From Palsa-147 sp049279675 (GTDB lineage Bacteria > Acidobacteriota > Terriglobia > Acidiferrales > UBA7541): a stretch of DNA of 64,000 nucleotides. The position numbers were made by a program, and so were the translations under genes. The notes beneath the pieces were generated by a model. It was given only the letters and a program-made list of their open reading frames with translations. It did not search any database and was not told the origin of the DNA. Within the stretch, counting starts at the first letter, position 1. The number at the start of each line of letters is the position of its first letter. Shown here in pieces: positions 44,910-53,791 of the stretch. The stretch covers positions 51,485-115,484 of the forward strand of contig JBAPOP010000012.1 in assembly GCA_049279675.1 (NCBI GenBank), in the 5' to 3' direction.

Positions 44910-45821
44910 TTGAAGTCTATTCTCGCAATCGGGGTTCTGTTCGCATCGGCTATGGCTGCAGGATGCGGCACGAAACCAACCGCAGAGACGCAGCCGCAAG
45001 CTTCGCCACAACACCCGACGATTGTCTTCATGACCGATTTCGGCACGGCCAATGATGCCGTCGCGATCTGCAAGGCGGTGATGCTGCAAATTGTGCCCGA
45101 CGTCCGCATTATGGACATCACTCATCAGGTCACGCCGTTTTCAATTGAAGACGGAGCGCGATTCCTTGCCGCCGTTACGCCGTACTATCCGGCGAACACA
45201 GTGTTCGTCGTCGTCGTGGATCCGGGCGTCGGCACGTCGCGCAAGGCCATTATCACTAAGTCGAAAAAAGGCCAGTATTTCGATCTCCCTGACAATGGCC
45301 TGATCACTCCGGTTGCGGATCGCGATGGGCTCGAAGCGGCGCGTGAAATTACAAATCGCTCGTGGATGATCGGGGCTGGAATTTCCTCGACGTTTCACGG
45401 GCGCGACATCTTTTCGCCGTCCGGTGCCCACCTTGCTGCCGGGGAAGATTGGACACTCGTCGGACCGGAGGTCGACGTCAAATCGCTCGTTCGTCTGAAT
45501 GTCGCCGTCTCGACGATGGACGCCAAGGGAATCACGGGCCAAGTGGTCGCTCTCGATGATCCCTTCGGGAATCTCCTTACCGACATTACAAGCGATGATT
45601 TCAAACAGATGGGTTACAAGATCGGCGACAAAGTGGCCGTGAAGATCGACGGCAAGCCGTATACGGTCCCGTATGCGAAGACGTTCATGGATGTGCCGGC
45701 CGGCCAGATGCTTTTGTATGTGACTTCGCGTGATCGCGTCGGTTTCGCGCTCAATGAACGAGATTTTTCCAAAACGTATAAAATCACGCCGCCGGCCGCC
45801 GTCTACATACCGCGAAAGTGA
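44910..45821 (+). CDS. SAM hydroxide adenosyltransferase family (DUF62) lipoprotein
   Basis: DUF62 enzymes hydrolyse S-adenosylmethionine to adenosine and methionine; the family also holds the halogenases. Asp104, Arg111 and His163 (in DPGVGTSR and TFHGRDIF), the conserved family triad, are all present, with TDFGTANDAV at 42. I chose TTG 44910 because it has AGGAAA upstream and gives a clean lipoprotein signal, MKSILAIGVLFASAMAAGC, with Cys19 lipidated (303 aa). The frame is open to 44751, so a longer non-lipoprotein form is possible. It lies between fadN and fadA. Confidence 0.85.
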   Translation: MKSILAIGVLFASAMAAGCGTKPTAETQPQASPQHPTIVFMTDFGTANDAVAICKAVMLQIVPDVRIMDITHQVTPFSIEDGARFLAAVTPYYPANTVFVVVVDPGVGTSRKAIITKSKKGQYFDLPDNGLITPVADRDGLEAAREITNRSWMIGAGISSTFHGRDIFSPSGAHLAAGEDWTLVGPEVDVKSLVRLNVAVSTMDAKGITGQVVALDDPFGNLLTDITSDDFKQMGYKIGDKVAVKIDGKPYTVPYAKTFMDVPAGQMLLYVTSRDRVGFALNERDFSKTYKITPPAAVYIPRK

Positions 45822-45968
45822 TCGCTCGACGGCGCCCGCAGCCGGAATTCAAGTGAGCTAAAAAGCCCGCGCCCACCAAATTCCGCGGCCAGTTGCTTTT
45901 TCGCTCGAGTCGCATCCAATATGGATAGCACGGGCGATATTGGGAATATCCACGCCGGAAGGTGAAAC

Positions 45969-47156
45969 ATGCGCGAAGCAGTGATTGTCAGTTCGGTCCG
46001 CACGGCCGTCGGCAAGGCCCCGAAGGGCGCTCTGCGTTCAACTCGGCCCGATGATCTGGCCGCGATCGTAATCAACGAAGCAATCCGCCGCGCGGCCGGC
46101 CTTGTACCCGAAGATGTCGAAGACGTCATTCTCGGTTGCGCCATGCCTGAGGCAGAGCAGGGAATGAATGTTGCGCGCATCGCGTCGTTGCGCGCGGGGC
46201 TGCCAGTCGAGACGTCGGCGATGACGATCAATCGCTTCTGCTCTTCCGGCTTGCAAGCGATCGCAATTGCGGCCGAAAGAATCATGGCCGGTCACGCGGA
46301 GGTAATTATCGCGGGCGGCGTCGAATCCATGAGCCTCGTTCCGATGGGCGGAAACAAGATTTCGCCGAATCCATGGCTGATGGATCACTACCCAGACGCG
46401 TATCTCGGCATGGGATTGACGGCTGAAAATGTTTCGAAGAAATATGAAATTACGCGCGAGCAAGCAGACCAGTTTTCGCTCGCGAGCCATCGGAAGGCGC
46501 TCGCCGCCATTGCCGCCGGTAAATTCAAAGACGAGGTCGTGCCGGTCGAGGTCACGTTCACGGAGGTTCCCTCCGGGAATGGCAACCGCACGAAAACAAC
46601 GAAAGTGACATTCGAGACTGACGAGGGCCCTCGCTCGGACACATCGCTCGAAGCGCTTGCGAAATTGAAACCCGCGTTTCATGCCCACGGTGTGGTTACC
46701 GCGGGAAATAGTTCGCAGATGAGCGATGGCGCCGCGGCAACCGTGGTGATGAGCGCCGAGCGCGCCCGCGCGTTGAAGATCGAACCGATCGCGCGATTCC
46801 GCGCCTTTGCGACTGCGGGATGTCCTCCCGAGGAAATGGGAGTTGGCCCGGCGTACGCGATTCCGAAGGCGCTCAAACTGGCAGGGCTTCGCTTGCAGGA
46901 TATTGACGTCATCGAGCTGAATGAAGCGTTCGCGGCGCAGGCGCTGGCTGTCGTGAAACTTGCCGGTCTCGATCCGAGCCGCCTTAACGTAAACGGCGGC
47001 GCGATTGCGCTTGGCCACCCGCTCGGTTGCACAGGTGCGAAGCTAACCGCGTCGATTTTGCGTGAACTCGCCCGCCGCAATGAGCGCTACGGATTGGTCA
47101 CGATGTGCGTTGGCGGCGGGATGGGCGCTGCAGGAATTCTCGAACGCGTCGCCTGA
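45969..47156 (+). CDS. fadA: Acetyl-CoA acyltransferase (thiolase, FadA type)
   Basis: Cleaves 3-ketoacyl-CoA with CoA, the last beta-oxidation step. 395 aa. Nucleophile Cys91 is in NRFCSSGLQA, the second Cys is in GHPLGCTGAK, and His is in NGGAIALGHP. It starts VREAVIVSSVRTAVGKAPKG-like at the N-terminus (here beginning MREAVIVSS). It follows the SAM-family gene by 147 bp and precedes the acyl-CoA dehydrogenase by 171 bp. Confidence 0.93.
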   Translation: MREAVIVSSVRTAVGKAPKGALRSTRPDDLAAIVINEAIRRAAGLVPEDVEDVILGCAMPEAEQGMNVARIASLRAGLPVETSAMTINRFCSSGLQAIAIAAERIMAGHAEVIIAGGVESMSLVPMGGNKISPNPWLMDHYPDAYLGMGLTAENVSKKYEITREQADQFSLASHRKALAAIAAGKFKDEVVPVEVTFTEVPSGNGNRTKTTKVTFETDEGPRSDTSLEALAKLKPAFHAHGVVTAGNSSQMSDGAAATVVMSAERARALKIEPIARFRAFATAGCPPEEMGVGPAYAIPKALKLAGLRLQDIDVIELNEAFAAQALAVVKLAGLDPSRLNVNGGAIALGHPLGCTGAKLTASILRELARRNERYGLVTMCVGGGMGAAGILERVA

Positions 47157-47327
47157 GTGGAGGTGCGAATCCCGGCAATCGCTGTGTTTCTTTCCGCCGC
47201 ATATGCGGATCGACAGCCAGATACTGTCCTTTCGGGCGATTGCTCGCAACATCTCTTCGCTGTACGATTGTGAGTCACGCATCCATCCTGTCCCGCTGAT
47301 TCGGCTCGAATTGAAGGAGAACGTTCG

Positions 47328-49127
47328 ATGGTCACTTCCACCGTTACTCAAAATCGTCTGCGCGGCGGCGCGTTCCTTATCACTCCGTGCCAGCCCGAGG
47401 ATGTTTTCACTCCAGCGGATCTCTCCGACGATCAGCGATTGATTGGCCAGACGGCCGAAGAATTTGTCGCGAAGGAAGTTGTTCCGGTGATTCCGGAACT
47501 CGAGCAGCACAAAGACGGCTTGATGGCGCAATTGCTGAAGAAGGCGGGCGAACTCGGATTGCTCGGTGGCGCGATTCCGGAAGCCTTCGGCGGTGCGGGA
47601 CTCGACAAAGTTTCCGCGACGGTGTTGGCCGAGAAGCTCTCTGCATATGCGTCGTTTGCGGTATCCCACGGCGGCCACGCGGGCATTGGAACAATTCCAA
47701 TCGTTTATTTCGGAACGCCGGAACAGAAGAAACAATATCTACCGAAGATCGCGTCCGGTGAATTGATTTCATGCTATTGCCTCTCGGAGCCACAAGCCGG
47801 CTCGGACGCGCTCGCGGCCCGCACGCGCGCCGTGCTTTCGCCGGACGGCAAAAGCTGGATTCTGAACGGCCAGAAGATGTGGATCACGAACGGCGGCTTC
47901 GCTGATGTATTTATCGTATTTGCCAAAGTGGACGGCGAAAAGTTTTCCTGCTTCATCGTCGAACGCGGCTACCCGGGCTTTTCGGTGGGCGCGGAAGAAA
48001 AGAAAATGGGAATCAAGGGCAGCTCGACCGTCCCGATCTTCTTCGAGAATTGCGCCGTTCCGAAAGAGAATCTGCTTCACGACGTCGGGCGCGGGCACAT
48101 CGTTGCATTCAATACTTTGAATGTTGGCCGGTTCTCGCTTGGCGCCTACTGCCTCGGTGGCTCGAAGAAAGTCCTTGAAGCTTCATCGAAGTATTCCAAG
48201 GAGCGGACGGCATTCGGCAAGCAACTTCGCGAGTTTGGCCTGATTCGCTCGAAACTCGGCGAAATGGCGATTCGGATTTTTGCGGTCGAGTCCATGATTT
48301 TTCGTTCGGCAGGAATGGTGGATTCCGCGGTTGCGTCGCAGGAGGCCGGAGCGGATAAATCGCAGCAGGCCATGCAAGTGCTCGAGGAATATGCGATCGA
48401 AAGCTCGATCAGCAAGGTGTACGGAAGCGAGACCGTCGACTTCTGTGTGGACGAGGCCGTGCAAATTTTCGGCGGGTACGGCTTCCACGAAGACTATCCA
48501 GTGGCGCGCGCCTACCGCGACAGCCGCATCAACCGAATTTTCGAGGGCACCAACGAAATTAATCGCATGCTGATCATCCAGATGCTGATGAAACGCGCGA
48601 TGGGCGGCGTTCTGCCATTGATTCCCGCCGCGATGAAGCTGGCCGAGGAGGTGATGGCCGGGCCGTCGCTTGAGGAGCCGCCGACGGGTGCGTTCGCGGA
48701 GGAAGAGCGCGCGCTGGCTCAGGCGAAAAAATCTTTTTTGCTCGCTTCCGGAACGGCGATGCAGAAATTTCGCGAAAAGCTCGCCGATGAACAGGAAATT
48801 GTTGCCGCACTTTCAAATATCGTGATGGAAATTTATGCGATCGAATCGGTTCTGCGTCGCGCACAAAAGGCTCAGGCAGCGAAAGGCGAGGCAAGCACGG
48901 CCGCGATGACGGCCGCCACGCAAGCATTTGTGTATGGAGCAAGCGATCGCGTCGAAAAGGAAGCGCGGACAGCGCTCGTTGCGACGCTCGAAGGCGATAT
49001 GCTCCGCACGCAGCTTGCTGTCCTCAAGCGCTTCTCGAAGCGCGAGCCGGTTGACATCATCGCGTTGCGTCGCCGAGTTTCGGACGCGGTTCTCGTACAA
49101 GATCGATATCCGTTCGAGGGCCGCTGA
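47328..49127 (+). CDS. fadE: Acyl-CoA dehydrogenase (FadE type)
   Basis: FAD enzyme for the first beta-oxidation step, 599 aa. The family core (about 40-430) has YCLSEPQAGSDA (flavin/substrate loop), WITNGGFADVF, and the catalytic base Glu in NRIFEGTNEINRM. The protein is about 200 residues longer than the minimal family; the C-terminal extension (about 430-599) is helical, as in long-form FadE/VLCAD relatives. Start ATG is preceded by GAAGGAGAA. It completes a fadN-fadA-fadE set. Confidence 0.93.
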   Translation: MVTSTVTQNRLRGGAFLITPCQPEDVFTPADLSDDQRLIGQTAEEFVAKEVVPVIPELEQHKDGLMAQLLKKAGELGLLGGAIPEAFGGAGLDKVSATVLAEKLSAYASFAVSHGGHAGIGTIPIVYFGTPEQKKQYLPKIASGELISCYCLSEPQAGSDALAARTRAVLSPDGKSWILNGQKMWITNGGFADVFIVFAKVDGEKFSCFIVERGYPGFSVGAEEKKMGIKGSSTVPIFFENCAVPKENLLHDVGRGHIVAFNTLNVGRFSLGAYCLGGSKKVLEASSKYSKERTAFGKQLREFGLIRSKLGEMAIRIFAVESMIFRSAGMVDSAVASQEAGADKSQQAMQVLEEYAIESSISKVYGSETVDFCVDEAVQIFGGYGFHEDYPVARAYRDSRINRIFEGTNEINRMLIIQMLMKRAMGGVLPLIPAAMKLAEEVMAGPSLEEPPTGAFAEEERALAQAKKSFLLASGTAMQKFREKLADEQEIVAALSNIVMEIYAIESVLRRAQKAQAAKGEASTAAMTAATQAFVYGASDRVEKEARTALVATLEGDMLRTQLAVLKRFSKREPVDIIALRRRVSDAVLVQDRYPFEGR

Positions 49128-49461
49128 GAAATTTAGGCGCGCATCAGCGGAGGCGAAACAGCACATCGAAGTCGCCGAACCATGACTCAGAACGCTAGTG
49201 AACTCCTGTCTTGCTGACCTCTCCGATCATCGGATCCTCCTCAGGGAAAGCAATTTGGAGGGAACGGTCGGCACCAAGTACTGGAACTAAAGGTGGGCAG
49301 GTTTGTGTCCCGCTTTGGCAATTCGTTTCTTCCCGATTTGCGTAGTTTCGCCACTTTATATTTTTCGCTCCTCGTGTTTTCAATAGCTTAGCGCTGCGTC
49401 CTTTGGAGGCTGCCGTGCATCGAAACAAGTGAACATTCTAAAGGGCGATTACACGAGGGTC
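49128..49461. other. Intergenic region without recognisable gene
   Basis: The 300-plus bases between fadE and the membrane protein gene contain no convincing gene, RNA or hairpin on either strand. It is less GC-rich than its surroundings around 49330-49390, a probable promoter region for the next gene. Confidence 0.5.
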
Positions 49462-49776
49462 ATGTCTATTCAACGGCTTGGGAATAAACAAAAACTGAAC
49501 CGCGCGATCTGGTGCATCGTCGGAATCATCCTCATTTTGCAGATCTATTTTGTTCGGGAACTCCTGGCGGCCGAACTTCTGTTCGGTATTGGTTTTGCTG
49601 TTTTGTTTTTCATCGGTGTGGTTGCTTATGCAATCGGACGAGTTGGCGAACGTGGTTTGACGTGGGCGGAATCTCGATCACGCGTGCTCGCAGTATCAAC
49701 CCGGCGGGGGTTGGGCATGCTGGAAGAGATTAGTAGAAAGCCATTCCGCCATCCACGTTCAGAGTCTGCCCAGTAA
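49462..49776 (+). CDS. Small membrane protein, hypothetical
   Basis: 104 aa from ATG 49462, with GAGGG just upstream; a GTG at 49429 would add 11 residues. Two membrane segments (about residues 13-35 and 38-60) are followed by a basic cytoplasmic tail. No family recognised. Its 3' end overlaps the convergent SDR gene by 47 bp. Confidence 0.6.
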   Translation: MSIQRLGNKQKLNRAIWCIVGIILILQIYFVRELLAAELLFGIGFAVLFFIGVVAYAIGRVGERGLTWAESRSRVLAVSTRRGLGMLEEISRKPFRHPRSESAQ

Positions 49777-50512
49777 TCGCACTCGCTTCATCTGATACGA
49801 GGAACACGGCCGCAGCGGCGATCTCTCCCGCCGTCTGCGGCCTTCCTTGCAATATCCCCTCAAGAAACTGCTTAAACATTTGATCCGGGTCGCCGTGAAA
49901 GTATTCGGCTAACTCGCGGCCGAGTTCCTGCGACATGCGCGTCTCCGGCACAGGTCCCGGACTCAACGCGTTCACTCGCACACCTTTTCGCGCGGCCTCT
50001 GCCGCAAGAGTTCTCGTCAGTCCAGAGAGCCCCGCTTTTGATGATGCGTACGGGCTGTTCAACGAAAATGGCACTTTGCCCGATGCGCTAGTAATATTCA
50101 AAATCGTTCCGGATCCGCGCCGGTACATTTCAGGAAGAACGAGCCGCGAAAGCAGGAACGGCCCGCGCAAATTTGCGGCGATCACCGCGTCCCACTCGCC
50201 GGCGGAGATTTGCTCGACAGGTTTTACCGGGCCGTAAATTCCCGCCGCGTTGACAAGGATATCCACCGCGCTGAATTTATCGCGCGCAGACTGCACGATT
50301 CGTTCACAGCCGGATTCCGTGCCCACATCAGCGGAAACGGCCAAGGCTTTCCCTCCGGCCTTCAGGATCTCCTCCGCGACGCCGCGAACTTCGCCTTCGC
50401 TCCGGGCAGCGACGACTACGGCAGCGCCCTCCTGCGCGAATCGCAAGGCTATTCCCCGACCGATCCCTCGGCCGCCGCCGGTCACGATCGCCACTCGATC
50501 CTTCAAGAGCAT
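49730..50512 (-). CDS. Short-chain dehydrogenase/reductase
   Basis: 260 aa classical SDR. The cofactor loop TGGGRGIG (11-18), NAAG (NAAGIYG), catalytic Ser (NITSASG) and YxxxK (YASSK, about 155-159) are all present; NADP preference is suggested by AARSEGEV after beta 2. Substrate unknown. Divergent from ispH. Confidence 0.92.
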   Translation of the reverse strand: MLLKDRVAIVTGGGRGIGRGIALRFAQEGAAVVVAARSEGEVRGVAEEILKAGGKALAVSADVGTESGCERIVQSARDKFSAVDILVNAAGIYGPVKPVEQISAGEWDAVIAANLRGPFLLSRLVLPEMYRRGSGTILNITSASGKVPFSLNSPYASSKAGLSGLTRTLAAEAARKGVRVNALSPGPVPETRMSQELGRELAEYFHGDPDQMFKQFLEGILQGRPQTAGEIAAAAVFLVSDEASAITGQTLNVDGGMAFY

Positions 50513-50649
50513 CCCATCCTCCCGAAACAGACCCGCTTCGAACCTCTCGACTCGAACTAGCTCGACCCTAATGCATCGAAGTTACGCAGAATATCATCGA
50601 AATACAGGCGCGGAAAACGCGGTGGCGATAACCGCCTTCTTCAGTTAAA

Positions 50650-51654
50650 ATGATGCCTCTAAGGGAGATACATTTGGCATTAACTCAGATACAAGGGACA
50701 GCGACCGGAACCAAGACGCTGGTTCGCGTCCGGCCCCGCGGCTTTTGCGCCGGAGTGGTTCGGGCCGTGGATATCGTCGATCTGGCGCTCGAATTGTACG
50801 GCCAGCCTGTCTTCGTCCACCACGAGATCGTTCACAACCGCTACGTCGTCGATCAACTAAGGCGCCGTGGCGCGATTTTTGTTGAGTCTATTAGCGAAGT
50901 TCCGGTTGGCGCGGTACTCGTGTTCAGCGCTCATGGCGTGCCACCTCGTGTTCGCGAAGAAGCCACGGAACGCAATCTGCGGGTGATTGACGCCACCTGC
51001 CCGCTCGTCACCAAGGTTCATCTCGAGGCGCTCAAGTTTGCCCGCGAAGGCCGTACGCTCGTGCTTATCGGCCACAAGGACCACCAGGAAATTGTCGGAA
51101 CGTCAGGAGAAGCGCCGGAGCGTACCGTTGTTGTCGGAAGTGTAGACGAAGTGGATCAACTCGAAGTTCCGGACCCGAACAAGCTCGCGTTTTTAACTCA
51201 GACGACGCTATCGCTGTACGACACGCAGGAAATCGTCGCGCGTCTGCGCAATCGTTTTCCGACCATCGTAGGGCCCGCATCCGATGATATTTGTTACGCG
51301 ACGCAGAATCGGCAGGAAGCGGTGGAAGCCCTTACGCGCGAAGTTGATTTGATTCTCGTGGTTGGCTCCGCCAACAGCTCGAATTCGAACCGGCTGGTCG
51401 AAGTGGCAAAGCGCGCGGGAGTTGCGGCACGCTTGATTGAAGACGCCAACGACGTTCAGCAGGATTGGCTGGAAGGCGTGAAGAATCTCGGATTGACGGC
51501 GGGCGCTTCGGCGCCTGAGGTCCTCGTCGAACAGGTGAGCCAGCGTTTGGCGAGTTTGGGATTTACGAACCAACGCGATCTCGACCTGATTCGCGAAGAT
51601 GTGCGCTTCACCTTGCCGCCGGAACTAACGGTTCGGCAGGGAACTGCCCGCTAA
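50650..51654 (+). CDS. ispH: 4-hydroxy-3-methylbut-2-enyl diphosphate reductase
   Basis: Last step of the MEP isoprenoid pathway, 334 aa. Three cluster cysteines are visible: Cys33 (GFCAGV), Cys117 (ATCPLV) and Cys215 (DICYAT). SAHGVPPRVREE and the TQTTLS segment are diagnostic. It begins a run of plus-strand genes. Isoprenoids from this route would also feed menaquinone side-chain synthesis, for which mqnD is present. Confidence 0.94.
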   Translation: MMPLREIHLALTQIQGTATGTKTLVRVRPRGFCAGVVRAVDIVDLALELYGQPVFVHHEIVHNRYVVDQLRRRGAIFVESISEVPVGAVLVFSAHGVPPRVREEATERNLRVIDATCPLVTKVHLEALKFAREGRTLVLIGHKDHQEIVGTSGEAPERTVVVGSVDEVDQLEVPDPNKLAFLTQTTLSLYDTQEIVARLRNRFPTIVGPASDDICYATQNRQEAVEALTREVDLILVVGSANSSNSNRLVEVAKRAGVAARLIEDANDVQQDWLEGVKNLGLTAGASAPEVLVEQVSQRLASLGFTNQRDLDLIREDVRFTLPPELTVRQGTAR

Positions 51655-51700
51655 ATAGCGGACGGGCAGCGGCGGACTAAATTCCCTAGGGAGACTAAGC

Positions 51701-52897
51701 GTGGCGGTCAAGATTACCCGCCAACCGGATAAGATTGCCTTGTTGGGCGCTCCGACAAGCGCCGCGGCGATGTCGCCGGGGCACGAGCGCGCGCCTGCCG
51801 CTCTTCGCGCCGCTGGTTTAATCGATCGGCTACGTTCGATCGGCTACGAGGTGACGGATCATGGCGATGATCCTGTGCAACTCTCTCAAGAAGATTCCGA
51901 AAGCCCCCGCGCACGAAATCTTCCGCGAGTCGTCAAATCGCTCGAAGCGTTGCGTCCTCGCGTCGAAGCCGCGGTGAAATCGGGCGCGCTTCCCATCATC
52001 CTCACGGGCGACTGCACGTCTGCCGTGGCGACGGTCGCCGGAGTTCGCCGCTATTTCCATAATGTCAGCATGATTTATTTGGACCGCGATGCGGATGTCA
52101 ATATTCCTGCGACGACGCCTTCGGGCTGCGTAGACGGAATGGTCGTAGCGCATCTCACTGGCCGGGGCGCCGCCGAGCTCGTGCGATTTTGGGGCGAGCC
52201 GCCTCTCGTCCGCGATCCGGATATCGCCCTTTTCGGAGTCGAGCGCCTCGATCCACCCGAAGAAGATCTTCTCCGCCGCATACCGATTCGAAGTTTTCCC
52301 GCCTCAGAAGTGCATAGGAAAGGCGCGGCCGCCACGGCGCGGGTGGCAATCGAACGCATTCACGCAAGCCGGAATGAATTCATTCTTCATCTCGATGTGG
52401 ATGTTATCGCGGACTTTCAAGCGACGAATTTTCCCGGCAGCGGCGGATTGACACTCGATGAAGTGCGCGAGGCGCTGGAAGTGTTCGTTGCGGACAAGCA
52501 CCTCGCTGCGATCGACGTCGCCGCTTACAATCCTGAAAAGGACTCCGATGGCAGCGGAGCAAAGCTCATAATCGAACTTCTCGCTTCAGTTCTTGCGTCG
52601 CGGCGCGAAGCCCATACTGCGCCGGCTGCGGAAGCGGCGAGCGCAGCAGCGTCCGGCGGCGAGGTTAGGACTACGGCTGGGGCCGCGAGTGCTGCTGCGG
52701 CCGTGGTTGTTGGTCACGCATGGTCGTCGGATACTCTGGACAATTCGACGCCCGCCGCGCCTGAGGAATCTTCTGACGCGAAGTCTGCCGACGATTCGAC
52801 TGCAGCAATTGATGTGCGTCAGGAAAATTCCGGCGAAAACTCGCTCGAAGAGCCGGCTGCGAGCGATTCCGAAAAATCCGAGGAACAACCGTCCTAA
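51701..52897 (+). CDS. Arginase/agmatinase-fold protein with altered metal ligands
   Basis: 398 aa. The ureohydrolase fold occupies about residues 10-310. The classic ligand sets are changed: GGDHS is TGDCT (His to Cys105), DAHGD is DRDAD (Asp128, Asp130, Asp132; His to Asp130), while DxD is kept (LDVDVIAD, Asp232, Asp234). An acidic, Ala/Ser-rich low-complexity tail follows (about 315-398). It may bind a different metal or have lost catalysis. It follows ispH by 46 bp and is distinct from the canonical arginase at 18.8 kb. Confidence 0.8.
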   Translation: MAVKITRQPDKIALLGAPTSAAAMSPGHERAPAALRAAGLIDRLRSIGYEVTDHGDDPVQLSQEDSESPRARNLPRVVKSLEALRPRVEAAVKSGALPIILTGDCTSAVATVAGVRRYFHNVSMIYLDRDADVNIPATTPSGCVDGMVVAHLTGRGAAELVRFWGEPPLVRDPDIALFGVERLDPPEEDLLRRIPIRSFPASEVHRKGAAATARVAIERIHASRNEFILHLDVDVIADFQATNFPGSGGLTLDEVREALEVFVADKHLAAIDVAAYNPEKDSDGSGAKLIIELLASVLASRREAHTAPAAEAASAAASGGEVRTTAGAASAAAAVVVGHAWSSDTLDNSTPAAPEESSDAKSADDSTAAIDVRQENSGENSLEEPAASDSEKSEEQPS

Positions 52898-52957
52898 CGC
52901 CTCGATCGTGAGCTTCTCATTTCTGAATCACACCGCTCCGCTCCGCGCGGCCCGCGC

Positions 52958-53656
52958 ATGAGATATCCGGCCCCGAAAGTCATTATTTTCGACGTGGATG
53001 GTGTGCTCGTTGACGTTCGCGAATCTTTTCACCGCACCGTGATCGAGACAGTGCTCTTTTTCACTGGCAAGCGCGTGAAGCCCGCAGAAATCCACGAATG
53101 GAAAAATCGCAGCGGCTTCAACGATGACTGGACGCTCTCAACCGCGTGGGTGCAATCGCTCGGCTTCGACAATACGTACGACGAAGTGAAGAATAAATTC
53201 GTGGAGCTCTACTGGGGAAAGGGTAAGCCTGGCAACGCGAGCCGCGAACGCTGGATTCTGCCGAAGCGTGAGCTTCAGCGTCTGGCAAAACTTGCCGAGC
53301 TGGCACTCTTCACGGGCCGTGTCAAAGCTGAGCTCGATTTCACGCTCGAGCGTGTCGGAGTGCGATCGATATTCAAGAAAATTGTCACGGTTGAAGACGT
53401 CTCGCGTCCGAAGCCTGATCCCGAAGGACTCGTCAAAATTCTGGCTGGCCGCGATCCTTCAACTGCTTTGTACCTCGGCGACAACATCGACGACGGTCGC
53501 GCGTCCAAGGCAGCGGCTGTGCCATTCGTCGGGATTTTGCCCTATCGCAGCCATGCTCGGCGACAGCGCGCACGCGCCCTTGAAGATCTGGGCGCGCGAA
53601 CCATTCTGGGAAATGTGAGCCAACTCGAAGGCTGGCTTCGACGGCACACGACATAG
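52958..53656 (+). CDS. HAD-superfamily phosphatase (subfamily IA type)
   Basis: 232 aa haloacid-dehalogenase-like phosphohydrolase. Motif I is IFDVDGVLVD (10-19), motif II Thr is in ALFTGRV, motif III Lys is in RPKPDPEG, and motif IV is LYLGDNIDDG. The cap helices lie between I and II. Resembles phosphoglycolate-phosphatase/TIGR01548-type enzymes; the substrate is unknown. It starts 60 bp after the arginase-fold gene. Confidence 0.9.
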   Translation: MRYPAPKVIIFDVDGVLVDVRESFHRTVIETVLFFTGKRVKPAEIHEWKNRSGFNDDWTLSTAWVQSLGFDNTYDEVKNKFVELYWGKGKPGNASRERWILPKRELQRLAKLAELALFTGRVKAELDFTLERVGVRSIFKKIVTVEDVSRPKPDPEGLVKILAGRDPSTALYLGDNIDDGRASKAAAVPFVGILPYRSHARRQRARALEDLGARTILGNVSQLEGWLRRHTT

Positions 53657-53720
53657 CCTCTCCGCTTGACTCGTAAATCGCTTAAGTCCTCTGATTTGAC
53701 CAGATGGGAGATTAGTACCA

Positions 53721-53750
53721 TTGTCACTTTAGAGTTCGCCCGCGAATAAT
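53721..53750 (+). promoter_or_regulatory. Putative promoter of the large PilZ gene
   Basis: TTGTCA (53721-53726), 18-bp spacer, AATAAT (53745-53750); 5 of 6 matches in each hexamer. The likely leader to the start at 53792 is about 35 nt. Confidence 0.45.
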
Positions 53751-53791
53751 CTCTCCTTAGACGAGCCGATTCGCTCGAAAATAGGACTGTT

